Positions 26,799 through 36,622 of a DNA stretch of 64,000 nt are shown here, in pieces; position 1 is the first letter of the stretch; every line of letters begins with the position of its first letter. The DNA is taken from contig CAJUSW010000012.1 in NCBI GenBank assembly GCA_910589485.1, forward strand, positions 1-64,000, in the 5' to 3' direction. The stretch is from an uncultured Duncaniella sp. Lineage in GTDB: Bacteria; Bacteroidota; Bacteroidia; Bacteroidales; Muribaculaceae. A program made the translations under genes and the position numbers. The notes under the pieces were generated by a model that had not been told where the DNA came from, did not search any database, and saw nothing but the letters and a program-made list of their open reading frames with translations.

Positions 26799-26806
26799 TG
26801 TCAGCA

Positions 26807-28564
26807 ATGAAGATTTACTGGCTTATAATCATAGCGGTTTTGACCCTTCTTCCGGTCCAAGGCATCGCTTTGGACAATAAAGCTATGTCGGATTCGCTCA
26901 TGGCCCAGCTCGATGAGGTAATATCCAACCGCGACATATACCTTAAGGAAAAGGAATCGCGACTCGACTCGTTGCACCGCCGACTCGAATCAGCCACCGG
27001 ACACCGGGAGAAGTTCGACCTCCTCGGGATGCTGTTTGGCGAGTACCACCCCTTCAACGCCGACTCGGCCTATGCCATAAGCATCAGGCAGGAAGCCGAA
27101 GCCAAAGCCACGGGCAACACATCATATATAATGAACGCCCGCATGAACCGCGCCAATATACTCAGCGCCACAGGCATGTATCACGAGACACTGAGACTGA
27201 TCGACTCGATACATTCCCACGAGGTCCCCGACTACCTGCGACCATATTATTACCACACCAAGCGCACCGTGTATGGTCGGCTTGCCGACTATGCGGCATT
27301 CCCTCCCGAAAAGAAGTATTACGAACTGCTCACCGACCTGTATCGCGACTCTCTGTTGGGCGTGAACGCTCCCGGCAGCCTGTTTCACAACGTGATCAAG
27401 GCCGACCAGCTGAATGTGCACGGCCGTCCGGCCGAGGCCATCGAGATGCTCCAGCGCTTCATGGACACCAACACCCTGTCGGACCACGACAGGGCCATCT
27501 GTGCATGGACCCTCTCGGAATCGTTCGCAAAGACCGGCGACACCGACAGCCAGAAAATACAATTGCTCATATCGGCCATCTCCGATATGAAATCGGCCGT
27601 GAGGGAATACGTATCCTTACGTCAGCTCGCATTGATGCTATATAAGGAAGGGGACCTCGACCGTGCCTACCGCTTCCTCACCATCGCCGTCGACGACGCG
27701 GCCAAATGCAACGCACGCCAGCGCATAGTGGAACTCAACGACTCCTACCCTATGATCAACGGCATATATGTAGAGACCGTGAGGAATCAGAAACGGTCGC
27801 TCGAGCACACCATATTCATAATAACCATCCTGTCGCTGGTGCTCATCGGATTGCTGTTCTATATGCGCAAGCAGATGATACGTATAGCAAAGGCCCGCAA
27901 AGAGGTGGAGGAGACCAACATCCGCCTCCACAGCCTCAACACCCAGCTCTCCGACTCCAACCATAAGCTCTATGAGCTGAACAACCAGCTCACCGAGACC
28001 AACGAAAAACTCAACGACCTCAACACACGCCTCTCGCTCTCCAACGATAAACTCAGCGAGGCATATTCGGCCATAGCTGAGATATCCGAGCTCAAGGAGG
28101 TGTACATAGGCCGGTACATGGACCAATGCCTCGCCTATATCGAAAAGCTCGATGAATACCGCAAGTCGATAGGCAAACTGCTCAACAGCGGTAAATCGGA
28201 CGATCTCAAAAAGCTCGTGAAATCCTCAGCCCTCATCGACGAGGAGCTGAAACTGTTCTATGACCAGTTTGACAAAACGTTCCTCAATCTCTTCCCCACA
28301 TTTGTCGAGGACTTCAACGACCTGCTGATGCCCGAGGAATCGATCATACCCAAAAAGGCCGGAGGGCTTAACGCCGAGTTACGCATATTCGCGCTCATAC
28401 GCCTGGGAATATCCGACAGCGACAAGATAGCCAAGTTCCTGCGCTATTCACTCACCACAATCTACAATTACCGCACCAAGGTAAGGAACAAAGCCAAAGG
28501 CGACCGCAACAAGCTTGAAGCCGAAGTCATGAACATCGGACGCAACGGACAGAGCCGGCCGTAG
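26807..28564 (+). CDS. DUF6377 domain regulator of the adjacent SusCD locus
   Basis: The 585-residue protein has a signal peptide or N-terminal anchor, a TPR-like helical periplasmic region (about 30-315), one transmembrane helix (TIFIITILSLVLIGLLFYM, about 330), and a heptad-rich coiled coil (LHSLNTQLSDSNHKLYELNN, about 365-420). The cytoplasmic C-terminus is DUF6377, with a helix-turn-helix-like end (IRLGISDSDKIAKFLRYSLT). Proteins of this layout sit beside polysaccharide utilisation loci in Bacteroidetes. The gene lies just upstream of susC, so it probably senses a periplasmic glycan and controls that operon. Confidence 0.8.
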   Translation: MKIYWLIIIAVLTLLPVQGIALDNKAMSDSLMAQLDEVISNRDIYLKEKESRLDSLHRRLESATGHREKFDLLGMLFGEYHPFNADSAYAISIRQEAEAKATGNTSYIMNARMNRANILSATGMYHETLRLIDSIHSHEVPDYLRPYYYHTKRTVYGRLADYAAFPPEKKYYELLTDLYRDSLLGVNAPGSLFHNVIKADQLNVHGRPAEAIEMLQRFMDTNTLSDHDRAICAWTLSESFAKTGDTDSQKIQLLISAISDMKSAVREYVSLRQLALMLYKEGDLDRAYRFLTIAVDDAAKCNARQRIVELNDSYPMINGIYVETVRNQKRSLEHTIFIITILSLVLIGLLFYMRKQMIRIAKARKEVEETNIRLHSLNTQLSDSNHKLYELNNQLTETNEKLNDLNTRLSLSNDKLSEAYSAIAEISELKEVYIGRYMDQCLAYIEKLDEYRKSIGKLLNSGKSDDLKKLVKSSALIDEELKLFYDQFDKTFLNLFPTFVEDFNDLLMPEESIIPKKAGGLNAELRIFALIRLGISDSDKIAKFLRYSLTTIYNYRTKVRNKAKGDRNKLEAEVMNIGRNGQSRP

Positions 28565-28631
28565 TGAATGCTCTCCACACCCACGCCCTAATCCTCGGCA
28601 ACCCTCCCTGAATACAATAAGTAACGCATGG

Positions 28632-28658
28632 TCCCGGCCCCTAAATGGCCGGGATTTC
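28632..28658 (+). terminator. Terminator after the DUF6377 gene
   Basis: TCCCGGCC pairs with GGCCGGGA around a short loop and is followed by TTTCT. It separates the regulator from the susC promoter. Confidence 0.65.
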
Positions 28659-28769
28659 TGTCTCCATCCGCTCGATTTCAGCTACATAAATTGCCACTTC
28701 AAAAACAGCTTATTCATTATAAATCAACCTACTAATATCCCAAAAGCACTACTTTTTAAGTACATGACA

Positions 28770-28800
28770 TTGACACGGCCATTTCCTATGTATAACTTTG
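28770..28800 (+). promoter_or_regulatory. Promoter of the SusC operon
   Basis: TTG (28770-28772) and TAACTTTG (28793-28800) are 20 nt apart, an ideal Bacteroidetes promoter. It leads to the ATG at 28837. Confidence 0.7.
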
Positions 28801-28836
28801 CCGTATCCAAACCATTTAAATTTAATATCACGAATA

Positions 28837-31827
28837 ATGGAAAAGTGCAACTATTCTCTACGGCACCTGTTCCTATGGCTTATCATTATGCTGGGCTGTA
28901 ATATAGCCTCGGCTCAGAAAATAAGCGTTACGGGAACGGTAAGTGACCCGACCGGCGAACCACTCATAGGTGTAAGCATCACGGTCAAAGACTCTAAAAC
29001 CGGCACTACAACCGACATCGACGGCAACTATGCAATAGAGGTCGATTCCAAAGCCACCCTCCGTTTCTCCTATGTGGGCTACGATGCCCAGGACATTCCG
29101 GTCAACGCCCGAAGCGTGATCAATGTGGAGATGAAAGAAAATGTCGAGATGCTGAGCGAAGTAGTAGTGATCGGCTACGGCACAATGGATAAAAAGGAAC
29201 TCACCTCGGCCATTTCTCATGTAAGCGAAAAGGACTTCCTCACCGTGAGCTCACTCGACCCCTCAATGATGATCCAGGGCAAGGTGCCCGGCGTATCGAT
29301 CACCAATACCGGAGCCGGCGACCCCAACAATCAGGCAAGCATCCAGATACGTGGCGTGTCATCGCGCTCAGCCGGCCTCGGCCCGCTCATCGTGATCGAC
29401 GGTGTGCCCGGAGGCAATCTCACCAACATCAACCCCAACGACATAGCATCGTTCGACATCCTGAAGGACGGCGCCGCATCGGCCATCTACGGCACACGCG
29501 GCTCCAACGGCGTGATCGTGGTAACCACCAAGAAAGGCAGCAAGGATGGCAACACCCACGCATCCTACCAGGGTAATTTCGCATGGGATGTGATGAAAAA
29601 GGAGCTTGACATGCTGAGCGCCCAGGACTTCCGCGAGGTGCGTCTCGGCTGGGGCGACCGCGGTGTCAACCTCGGCGGTAATCTCGACTGGCTCGACGCA
29701 GTGTCGCGCACAGGCTTCACCATGCAACACACCCTCACCATCAGCGGCGGTAACGACAAGAGCAACTATCGCGTGAGCGCCGACTATCGCGATGCCAACG
29801 GTATCGACCTCCGCTCCAAGCGTGAGGAATATGGTGCGCGTGCCTCAGTGATGCACACCACCAAGGGTGGACTGTTCACCATACAGATGAATGTGGCTCC
29901 ACGTATTATCTACCGCGACCAGGCCGACTGGAGCGTGTTCAAGGATGCCCTCGAGGCCAACCCCACCACCCCCTTGATGAATCCCCAGAATCCGGCCCAG
30001 TACTACAACTTCTTCGGTCAGATCGTGGGCAGCAACCCTGTGGAGCGCCAGTTGCTGGAGCAGGACCACGCCGACACCAAACTGCTCGACTGGGACGGCA
30101 CCATCAAACTCAATCTCCTCCCGCTACTCGCCAAGGACGGCAGCAGCAACCATCATCTCTCAACCCAGGTAATGTTCGCCGACCACCAGTACAGCAACAA
30201 CAACTCCTACTTCCGCCCCTCCACAAGCACCAACTCCATCAACGATGGCCACGACGGCGTTGCATCCCGCTCCTACTCCAAGGAACGCCAGTATGTGGTG
30301 GAATGGCTCACCAATTATAATGGCAGGTTTGCCGACAAGCACAACCTCAAGGCTATGGTGGGATACTCCTACCAGTACTCCCAGTACTCAGGCTTCAACG
30401 CCGAGAACAAGGACTTCCCCAACGACGGTCTCGGAGCCGACAATCTCGGCTCCGGCGAATGGGCCAAGGAGGAGGGCGAAGTGATGATGGGCAGCTACCG
30501 CAACGACGCTAAACTCATCTCATTCTTCGGTCGTGTCAGCTACGACTTCGACGGTAAATACCTGTTCACAGCATCTCTGCGCCACGAAGGATCATCCAAA
30601 TTCGGCGCCAAGCACAAGTGGGGCAATTTCCCCGCCGTGTCGGCCGGATGGCGCATCTCGCAGGAGGAATTCATGAAAGGGATATCGTGGATCAATGACC
30701 TCAAGATCCGTGCCGACTACGGTGTAACCGGCAACCAGGACTTCGGGAGCTACCTCTCCATCAACACCATGTCGGGCTTCGGCTATTACTATTACAACGG
30801 CAAGTATTTCCAGGTGTGGGGTCCGGGCAAGAATGTCAACCCCGACCTGAAATGGGAAAAGGGCAAGAACTGGAACGTGGGTCTTGACTTCTCATTGGTC
30901 AACAACCGCATCTACGGCTCGCTGAACTACTTCAACCGTCGCCAGCAGGATCTGCTCGGCAACTATAAGGTGCCCGTTCCCCCCAACATCCACGACGAGA
31001 CATTCGTCAATGTGGGCACCATGAAGAACACCGGCTTCGAGTTTGACATCAATTTCAATGCTGTCGACACCAAGGATTTCTCCTACAACTTCGGAGTGAT
31101 CGGCACCGTGATGAGCAATAAATTCGTGGAATTCAGCAATTCGCAGTATGTAGGCCAGGACTACTACAACGTGTGCGGCACCCAGGATCCATACCCCTTC
31201 TACAACCTGCAACGCATCGAGAAAGGCAAGTCGCTCGGCAACTTCTACATGTGGCGCTACGCCGGCATCAACACCAATGGCGAATGGCTCGTATATGACA
31301 AGGACGGCGACATGATACTCGCCTCCCAGGCCACCGACGAGGACCGCTGCATAGTAGGCAACGGCATGCCCAAGTTCACCATGTCGACAAGCCACAATTT
31401 CCGCTACCGCAATTTCGATCTCGCCCTCTTCTTCCGTGGAGCGTTCGGCTACGACATCTTCAACATCCACGATTTCTACTACGGCACACGCAACTTCAAC
31501 GGCAATGTCCTGAAGAAAGCCTACGGCAAGAACTTTGACATCTCGCCCAACTCCGCTCCGGTAGTAAGCGACTACTTCCTTGAGAAAGGCGACTATTTCA
31601 AGCTCGACATGGTGACTCTCGGCTACACCTTGCGCACCCCCAAATGCCGTTTCCTCGACGGACTGAGAGTCTACGGCACGGTCAAGAACGTGTTCACTCT
31701 CACCAAATTCTCGGGCGTGGATCCCTCCACCTATCAGGTAAACGGACTCGAGCCGGGAGCACAGGGCAGCCGTTCCTACTACCCCTCCACCCGCCAGTTC
31801 ATAGCAGGCGTACAGCTTGATTTCTAA
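28837..31827 (+). CDS. SusC-family TonB-linked outer-membrane transporter
   Basis: The 996-residue outer-membrane barrel imports oligosaccharides with the SusD-like lid. From ATG 28837 it has a signal peptide (HLFLWLIIMLGCNIASAQ), a carboxypeptidase-regulatory-like domain (VTGTVSDPTGEPLIGVSITV), a TonB-box region, a plug domain with VIDGVPGGNL and SAIYGTRGSNGVIVVTTKKG, and a barrel ending ...IAGVQLDF. An in-frame TTG at 28798 falls inside the promoter and is rejected. It is the first gene of the operon susC-susD-susE/F-GH27-GH97. Confidence 0.95.
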   Translation: MEKCNYSLRHLFLWLIIMLGCNIASAQKISVTGTVSDPTGEPLIGVSITVKDSKTGTTTDIDGNYAIEVDSKATLRFSYVGYDAQDIPVNARSVINVEMKENVEMLSEVVVIGYGTMDKKELTSAISHVSEKDFLTVSSLDPSMMIQGKVPGVSITNTGAGDPNNQASIQIRGVSSRSAGLGPLIVIDGVPGGNLTNINPNDIASFDILKDGAASAIYGTRGSNGVIVVTTKKGSKDGNTHASYQGNFAWDVMKKELDMLSAQDFREVRLGWGDRGVNLGGNLDWLDAVSRTGFTMQHTLTISGGNDKSNYRVSADYRDANGIDLRSKREEYGARASVMHTTKGGLFTIQMNVAPRIIYRDQADWSVFKDALEANPTTPLMNPQNPAQYYNFFGQIVGSNPVERQLLEQDHADTKLLDWDGTIKLNLLPLLAKDGSSNHHLSTQVMFADHQYSNNNSYFRPSTSTNSINDGHDGVASRSYSKERQYVVEWLTNYNGRFADKHNLKAMVGYSYQYSQYSGFNAENKDFPNDGLGADNLGSGEWAKEEGEVMMGSYRNDAKLISFFGRVSYDFDGKYLFTASLRHEGSSKFGAKHKWGNFPAVSAGWRISQEEFMKGISWINDLKIRADYGVTGNQDFGSYLSINTMSGFGYYYYNGKYFQVWGPGKNVNPDLKWEKGKNWNVGLDFSLVNNRIYGSLNYFNRRQQDLLGNYKVPVPPNIHDETFVNVGTMKNTGFEFDINFNAVDTKDFSYNFGVIGTVMSNKFVEFSNSQYVGQDYYNVCGTQDPYPFYNLQRIEKGKSLGNFYMWRYAGINTNGEWLVYDKDGDMILASQATDEDRCIVGNGMPKFTMSTSHNFRYRNFDLALFFRGAFGYDIFNIHDFYYGTRNFNGNVLKKAYGKNFDISPNSAPVVSDYFLEKGDYFKLDMVTLGYTLRTPKCRFLDGLRVYGTVKNVFTLTKFSGVDPSTYQVNGLEPGAQGSRSYYPSTRQFIAGVQLDF

Positions 31828-31848
31828 ACCTCAGAAAAACTTCGGAAT

Positions 31849-33579
31849 ATGAAACTTACCAATCATATCGCGGCCGCCGCACTCTCTCTCCTGGCACTCG
31901 GCAGCTGCACCAATCTCGATGAAATCCTCTATGACCAGGTGGGATCCGAGAACTATTACAATACCAAGATGGACGTGATACGTGCCACATTCCGTCCGTT
32001 TGAACACGCTTTCTGGAGCATAGGCAGCCGCCACGTGCTCAACGAACTCACCGCCGACCAGCTCATCACCCCAACGCGCGACGGATGGTGGTACGACGGT
32101 GGCAAATGGGAGCGTCTGCACTACCACACATGGACCGTCGATGATCTCGGCGAGGCCCAGACTGAATGGAACGGATGTTTCCAAGGCATAATGCAATGCA
32201 ACCTCGTGATCGAGGATCTCAGTCGTTTCACACCCGAGCGTTTCGGCTTCAGCAGTGTAGAGTTCGACAATCTCAAGGCCCAGTGCCGCGCCCTGCGCGC
32301 ATGGTTCTACCTGCGACTCCTCGACGCATTCCGCAATGTCCCGCTCGTCACCACTTACAGCGACATGCCCAACAATCCCCAGGTGGAACCCACAGTACTG
32401 TTTGACTTCATCGAGAGCGAATTGCGCGATTGCACCACCCTGCTCGTCAGGAAGGAGGGACTTGGGACCAATGCCAATCTGCAGGGCCAGTGGACCCAGG
32501 CTGCCGCCGCATCGCTTCTGGTGCGCCTCTATCTCAATGCAGGTGTCTACACCGGCCGGGACCGTTACGATGACTGCGCTACTGTGGCCGAGGATATCCT
32601 CGCCGGGAAATATGGCGACTACAAAGTGGCCGACCGATGGGATGCCGCTTTCGACTGGGACAATGACAAATGCGACGAGGTGATATTCGGCTTCCCCGCA
32701 TCCAAGGGCTACACCCACTGGCAGTACGACGGCGACAGCTACGGGTGGACCGTACCGGCCAAGGCTGCCTCCTATTTCGACGACACCAAGTCGGGTGTGG
32801 GCCACAACACCAAGTATGCCGCATCGCCCAGCTACGACCTGGACGGCAACCTCTACACCTACGAGCTCGGCATGCCGGTACAGAACTTCAGGAAGTATCC
32901 CGGTGACGTCCGCATGAAACTCTACCGCAACCTCGGCGACAGCAAGCGTGAGGGAATGTTCCTCTACGGCTATCTCGAATACACCGACAAGGAAACCGGC
33001 AAGACCAAGCGCCTGCAGGCCCCCGAGCAACCCTACGACCTGTATATCCGCGATGCCGTGGGCAGCTTCCAGTCAATGGCTCCCGACAAATGGCCGTCCA
33101 ACAAGAGCAGTGTACTCATGAACGGCGACCACAACTCGGGATGGCACTTCGTGAAGTACCCGTTCTACAGCGACGACGATCCCAATCAGCTCGAAAGCGA
33201 CTACACCGAGATACGTCTCCCCGAGATCATCTACTCGCTCGCCGAGTGCAAGCTGCGCTCAGGGCTCAAGAATGATGCCGCCAAACTGCTCAATTCAGTG
33301 CGCAAGCGCAACTATCCGGCCGAGAATTACGACGATGTACTGTACTCGCCCGAAGGCAATGTGCGCCTCGACGAGACCGAGATGCTTGCCGAATGGGGAC
33401 GCGAATTCTTCGCTGAAAGCCGCAGACGCATCGACCTTGTACGCTTCGGCAAATTCAATTCAGGACGCTGGTGGGACAAGACTCCCGACACCGACAATCA
33501 CACAGCGATATTCCCCATCACCCGCACCATCCTCAACTCCAATTCCATACTGGTGCAGAACCCCGGCTACAGCCGATAA
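31849..33579 (+). CDS. SusD/RagB-family surface glycan-binding lipoprotein
   Basis: The 576-residue lipoprotein (signal ending LLALGSC) is the extracellular lid of the SusCD complex. The helical TPR-like core shows CRALRAWFYLRLLDAFRNVPLV and AAASLLVRLYLNAG. The C-terminal SusD domain shows LPEIIYSLAECKL and EFFAESRRRIDLVRFGKF. It follows susC by 21 nt. Confidence 0.94.
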   Translation: MKLTNHIAAAALSLLALGSCTNLDEILYDQVGSENYYNTKMDVIRATFRPFEHAFWSIGSRHVLNELTADQLITPTRDGWWYDGGKWERLHYHTWTVDDLGEAQTEWNGCFQGIMQCNLVIEDLSRFTPERFGFSSVEFDNLKAQCRALRAWFYLRLLDAFRNVPLVTTYSDMPNNPQVEPTVLFDFIESELRDCTTLLVRKEGLGTNANLQGQWTQAAAASLLVRLYLNAGVYTGRDRYDDCATVAEDILAGKYGDYKVADRWDAAFDWDNDKCDEVIFGFPASKGYTHWQYDGDSYGWTVPAKAASYFDDTKSGVGHNTKYAASPSYDLDGNLYTYELGMPVQNFRKYPGDVRMKLYRNLGDSKREGMFLYGYLEYTDKETGKTKRLQAPEQPYDLYIRDAVGSFQSMAPDKWPSNKSSVLMNGDHNSGWHFVKYPFYSDDDPNQLESDYTEIRLPEIIYSLAECKLRSGLKNDAAKLLNSVRKRNYPAENYDDVLYSPEGNVRLDETEMLAEWGREFFAESRRRIDLVRFGKFNSGRWWDKTPDTDNHTAIFPITRTILNSNSILVQNPGYSR

Positions 33580-33603
33580 TCAACCTCTGCAAAATCAAGA
33601 ATC

Positions 33604-35115
33604 ATGAAAATCAAGACTATAATCCCCCTCCTTTCCGCACTTGCCCTCACCACAGGGCTTACAGGATGTGAGGGTGAAAAGGACCTCATAATCATCGAGG
33701 GAAATCTCCCCATCAAGACCTCGGCACTCTACATGGTGGGCGATGCAACGCCCAACGGATGGAGCATCGATGCGCCCACCCCATTCGATGCTTCCGACGA
33801 GGATCCGCTGATATTCACATGGGAAGGCTCACTTAACGCCGGCGAGATGAAGCTGTGCCTCACCACCGGCAGTTGGGACAGCCCGTTCATTCGTCCCGAG
33901 GTGGCAGGGGAAGAGATCGGCAAGGCGGAGATCTCCGACAAGAAGTTTACAATGCACGCCGGAGATCCCGACGATAAATGGAAAGTAACCGAAGCGGGCA
34001 TATACACCCTGAGGTTCGACCTGCGCAACTGGACCATGAGCTCCACCTATCTCCGAGAGCCCGATGCACCCGTGATCGAGCCTATCGAGGCCGATGCACT
34101 CTACATCGTGGGCGATGCCACCCCCAACGGATGGAATATCGATGAACCCACCGCCCTGGAGAAAAAATCAAGCTATCTGTATGTCTACGAGGGGATCCTC
34201 ACCACGGGCGAGATGAAAGCCTGCATCAGCACCGGTAGCTGGGATGTACAGTTCATCCGCCCGCAATCCGACGGTTGCAAGATCAACATGGATGGTGTCG
34301 AGGACAACAGTTTCGTATTCACCACCGGTCCCGACAATAAGTGGAAAGTGGAGCAGGCAGGTATCTACCGACTCTCGTTCGACCTCTCGACGTGGACCCT
34401 CACATGCGAATATGTTGGCGAATACGAGCCCGCGCCTATCCTATATATGATAGGTGAGGCCACCGATGGCGGATGGAGTCTCGACAACGCCACCGAGATC
34501 GAAGCCACGGCCGACAACCATGCGATATTCATATGGGAAGGCGAGCTGGGACGCGGCACATTCAAGGCCAGTCTTGTCAAGGACTTCGGAGCATCGTTCT
34601 ATCGCCCTGCCACTGCCAACTGCGAGGTATCATCGGCAGGAGTAGCATCTCACGACATGGTGTTCACCACCGGGCCCGACGACCAGTGGCTCGTGACCGA
34701 GGCCGGCAAATACCGCCTCACATTCAACACCGAGGAGATGACATTCGATGCCGTGTGTCTTGACGCAACCGTGAAGCCATCGCCTCTATACATGATAGGC
34801 GAGGCTACCGCCGGCGGATGGAGCCTTGACAACGCCACCGAACTGGCCCCCGTAGAGGGGAAAGAGGGTGAGTACTCCTGGACAGGTACACTCAAGGCAG
34901 GCGGCACATTCAAGATATCCGCTGCCCGTAGCTTTACCGATCCGTTCTATCGCCCCTCCTCATCGTCGTGCGAAGTATCATCTAACGGCATCACCGCTAC
35001 CGACGTGGTGTACACCACCGACCCCGATGACCAGTGGAAAGTGGTCACCGAAGGCAAATACGAGATCACTATCAACATAAAGGCAATGACAATCTCAGCC
35101 AAATATCTTGACTGA
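33604..35115 (+). CDS. SusE/SusF-like outer-membrane protein with four repeated modules
   Basis: The 503-residue lipoprotein (signal ending TGLTGC) carries four homologous beta-sandwich modules of about 110 residues. Each begins LYMVGDATPNGW, LYIVGDATPNGW, LYMIGEATDGGW or LYMIGEATAGGW and ends with a [DN]D[QK]W[KL]V strand. This matches the starch-binding SusE/SusF type modules. Modules 1-2 and 3-4 are more alike within pairs, suggesting pairwise duplication. The tryptophans after GG/NG are candidate sugar-stacking residues. It sits 24 nt after susD. Confidence 0.85.
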   Translation: MKIKTIIPLLSALALTTGLTGCEGEKDLIIIEGNLPIKTSALYMVGDATPNGWSIDAPTPFDASDEDPLIFTWEGSLNAGEMKLCLTTGSWDSPFIRPEVAGEEIGKAEISDKKFTMHAGDPDDKWKVTEAGIYTLRFDLRNWTMSSTYLREPDAPVIEPIEADALYIVGDATPNGWNIDEPTALEKKSSYLYVYEGILTTGEMKACISTGSWDVQFIRPQSDGCKINMDGVEDNSFVFTTGPDNKWKVEQAGIYRLSFDLSTWTLTCEYVGEYEPAPILYMIGEATDGGWSLDNATEIEATADNHAIFIWEGELGRGTFKASLVKDFGASFYRPATANCEVSSAGVASHDMVFTTGPDDQWLVTEAGKYRLTFNTEEMTFDAVCLDATVKPSPLYMIGEATAGGWSLDNATELAPVEGKEGEYSWTGTLKAGGTFKISAARSFTDPFYRPSSSSCEVSSNGITATDVVYTTDPDDQWKVVTEGKYEITINIKAMTISAKYLD

Positions 35116-35145
35116 TAACTGCCTGACAATAAAGCAACTCTTACA

Positions 35146-36561
35146 ATGAAAACGATGAATATATTAGCGACCGCTCTTGCTGCAAGCATGCTTGCGGCCT
35201 GTACCGAGGAGATCGAGATGCGTCGTCCGCCTAAATACGAGATGCCCGAGCTCCCGATTATAGAGGGGATCCACACCTTCAAGGCTCCAATGTACTGGAG
35301 CGTGTATGAATACTGTTACGAACAGGAGCAGAACGGTGTCGCCAACGAGAACATGGACATCACTCCCGCCGAATGGGACAAGATAATCGACTGGGTGGCA
35401 ACCGATCTGAAACCCTATGGCTACGACATGGTGTGCACCGACGGCTTCATCCCCATGCTCGCCAAGGACGCCACCGGCTACATGACCCACTACGGCTCAA
35501 TGTCGCTCAAGGATCTCGTGGCGAAAGCCAAGGCCAAGGGCCTGAAAGTAGGTGTCTATGATAACCCGCTGTGGATACACGGCCCGGGCGAGACTATCGT
35601 GGAAGGCACCACCTACACCTTCAACAACCTTTACTACAACGGGCAGACCGAGATCATGAATCCGAGCGCCCAGAACATGTGGTTCAACTGGGTTGTCGCC
35701 GAGAATCCCGGTGCAAGGGAGTATATCGACGGTTTCTTCAAGCACTACAAGGAGCTGGGTATCGAGTATATACGCATGGACTTCCTCTCATGGTACGAGG
35801 ACGGAAAGGACCGCAACATCGGCGTGGTAGGCCACGGCTACGGTCATGAGTCATATGCCCGCGCTCTCTCCTACATCGCCGAGTCGGCCAATAAGTATGG
35901 CATATTCACCTCGCTCGTGATGCCTCATCTCTATAATGATGCCGAAGTGGAAACCCGCTACGGCAACATGGTCAGAATCGTTGCCGACACTGCCGGTGGA
36001 GGATGGTGGCATTGCTCGGATGCCGACCGAGGCAAATCCTACACCACATGGCCCAATTGCATGAATATGTTTGACGGTTTCACCTATTGGTCACACATCT
36101 CGGGACGCGACAAGGTGATCCTCGACGGTGATTTCATTCGCCTAAACAAGTTCTCGACCGATGCCGAGAAGCAGTCGGTGGTATCGCTACAGCTCATGGC
36201 CGGAGGTCCTGTCACAGTAGCCGATCAGTACTACACTATCGGTGACAACCTGAAATTCTACACCAATTCCGAGCTCCTCGCTCTCAACGCCGACCGATTC
36301 GTAGGTAAGCCCGTGAGCGACAATCTCAATGAGCAGAACACACCCGTGTGGTACGGACAGCTGTCCGATGGAAACTATGTGATAGGCATATTCAACCGCG
36401 ACGACCGCTCCAATTCCGTGTCAGTGAACTTCGGTGATCTGGGTATTTCAGGCCAGTGGCAGGTACGCGACCTGTGGAGCCACACCGATGAAGGCAGCAT
36501 GTCGGCAATCACCGCCACCATCCAGCCCCACGGCTGCAAGATAATAAAACTAAGTAAGTAA
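35146..36561 (+). CDS. GH27-like (clan GH-D) glycoside hydrolase, lipoprotein
   Basis: The 471-residue protein has a lipoprotein signal (SMLAAC, Cys19). The (beta/alpha)8 fold of clan GH-D is visible: YDMVCTDGF (93-101), LKVGVYDN (133-140), nucleophile Asp212 in YIRMDFLSW, and probable acid/base Asp281 in RIVADTAGGGW. A C-terminal beta-sandwich follows (VWYGQLSDGNYVIGIFNRDD, RDLWSH, PHGCKIIKLS). The usual alpha-galactosidase DDCW is replaced by TDGF, so galactosidase activity is doubtful. GH27 also contains isomaltodextranases and arabinopyranosidases. Next to an inverting GH97 alpha-glucosidase, an alpha-glucan substrate is my best guess. The stop codon lies inside a palindromic repeat. Confidence 0.72.
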   Translation: MKTMNILATALAASMLAACTEEIEMRRPPKYEMPELPIIEGIHTFKAPMYWSVYEYCYEQEQNGVANENMDITPAEWDKIIDWVATDLKPYGYDMVCTDGFIPMLAKDATGYMTHYGSMSLKDLVAKAKAKGLKVGVYDNPLWIHGPGETIVEGTTYTFNNLYYNGQTEIMNPSAQNMWFNWVVAENPGAREYIDGFFKHYKELGIEYIRMDFLSWYEDGKDRNIGVVGHGYGHESYARALSYIAESANKYGIFTSLVMPHLYNDAEVETRYGNMVRIVADTAGGGWWHCSDADRGKSYTTWPNCMNMFDGFTYWSHISGRDKVILDGDFIRLNKFSTDAEKQSVVSLQLMAGGPVTVADQYYTIGDNLKFYTNSELLALNADRFVGKPVSDNLNEQNTPVWYGQLSDGNYVIGIFNRDDRSNSVSVNFGDLGISGQWQVRDLWSHTDEGSMSAITATIQPHGCKIIKLSK

Positions 36562-36600
36562 AATCACAGCTATGCGTAAGCCGTCACGTGCGACTTACTT
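36552..36600 (+). repeat. GTAAGTC palindromic repeat, copy between GH27 and GH97 genes
   Basis: AAGTAAGTA at the left and CGACTTACTT at the right flank a core with GCTATGCGTAAGCC, matching the family at 3097, 11877 and 45589. As at hydE, it supplies the stop codon of the upstream gene and ends 22 nt before the ATG of the next. Confidence 0.65.
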
Positions 36601-36622
36601 AATAAAAATCTTATCACAACTG

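Noticed and set aside
28798..28836. N-terminal extension of SusC from TTG 28798
   Set aside because: The codon lies inside the TAACTTTG promoter box; the ATG at 28837 gives a normal signal peptide.
31831..33030. A 399-codon open frame antisense to susD
   Set aside because: It is the mirror of a strongly supported SusD gene, with no start signal or recognisable motif.
33700..35100. Regularly spaced repeats that could suggest a repeat array
   Set aside because: They are protein-level repeats of the four SusE/F-like modules, with diverged DNA and about 330-bp spacing.
36572..36622. N-terminal extension of the GH97 protein from ATG 36572
   Set aside because: The ATG lies inside a palindromic repeat and would bury the signal peptide; ATG 36623 gives a standard one.
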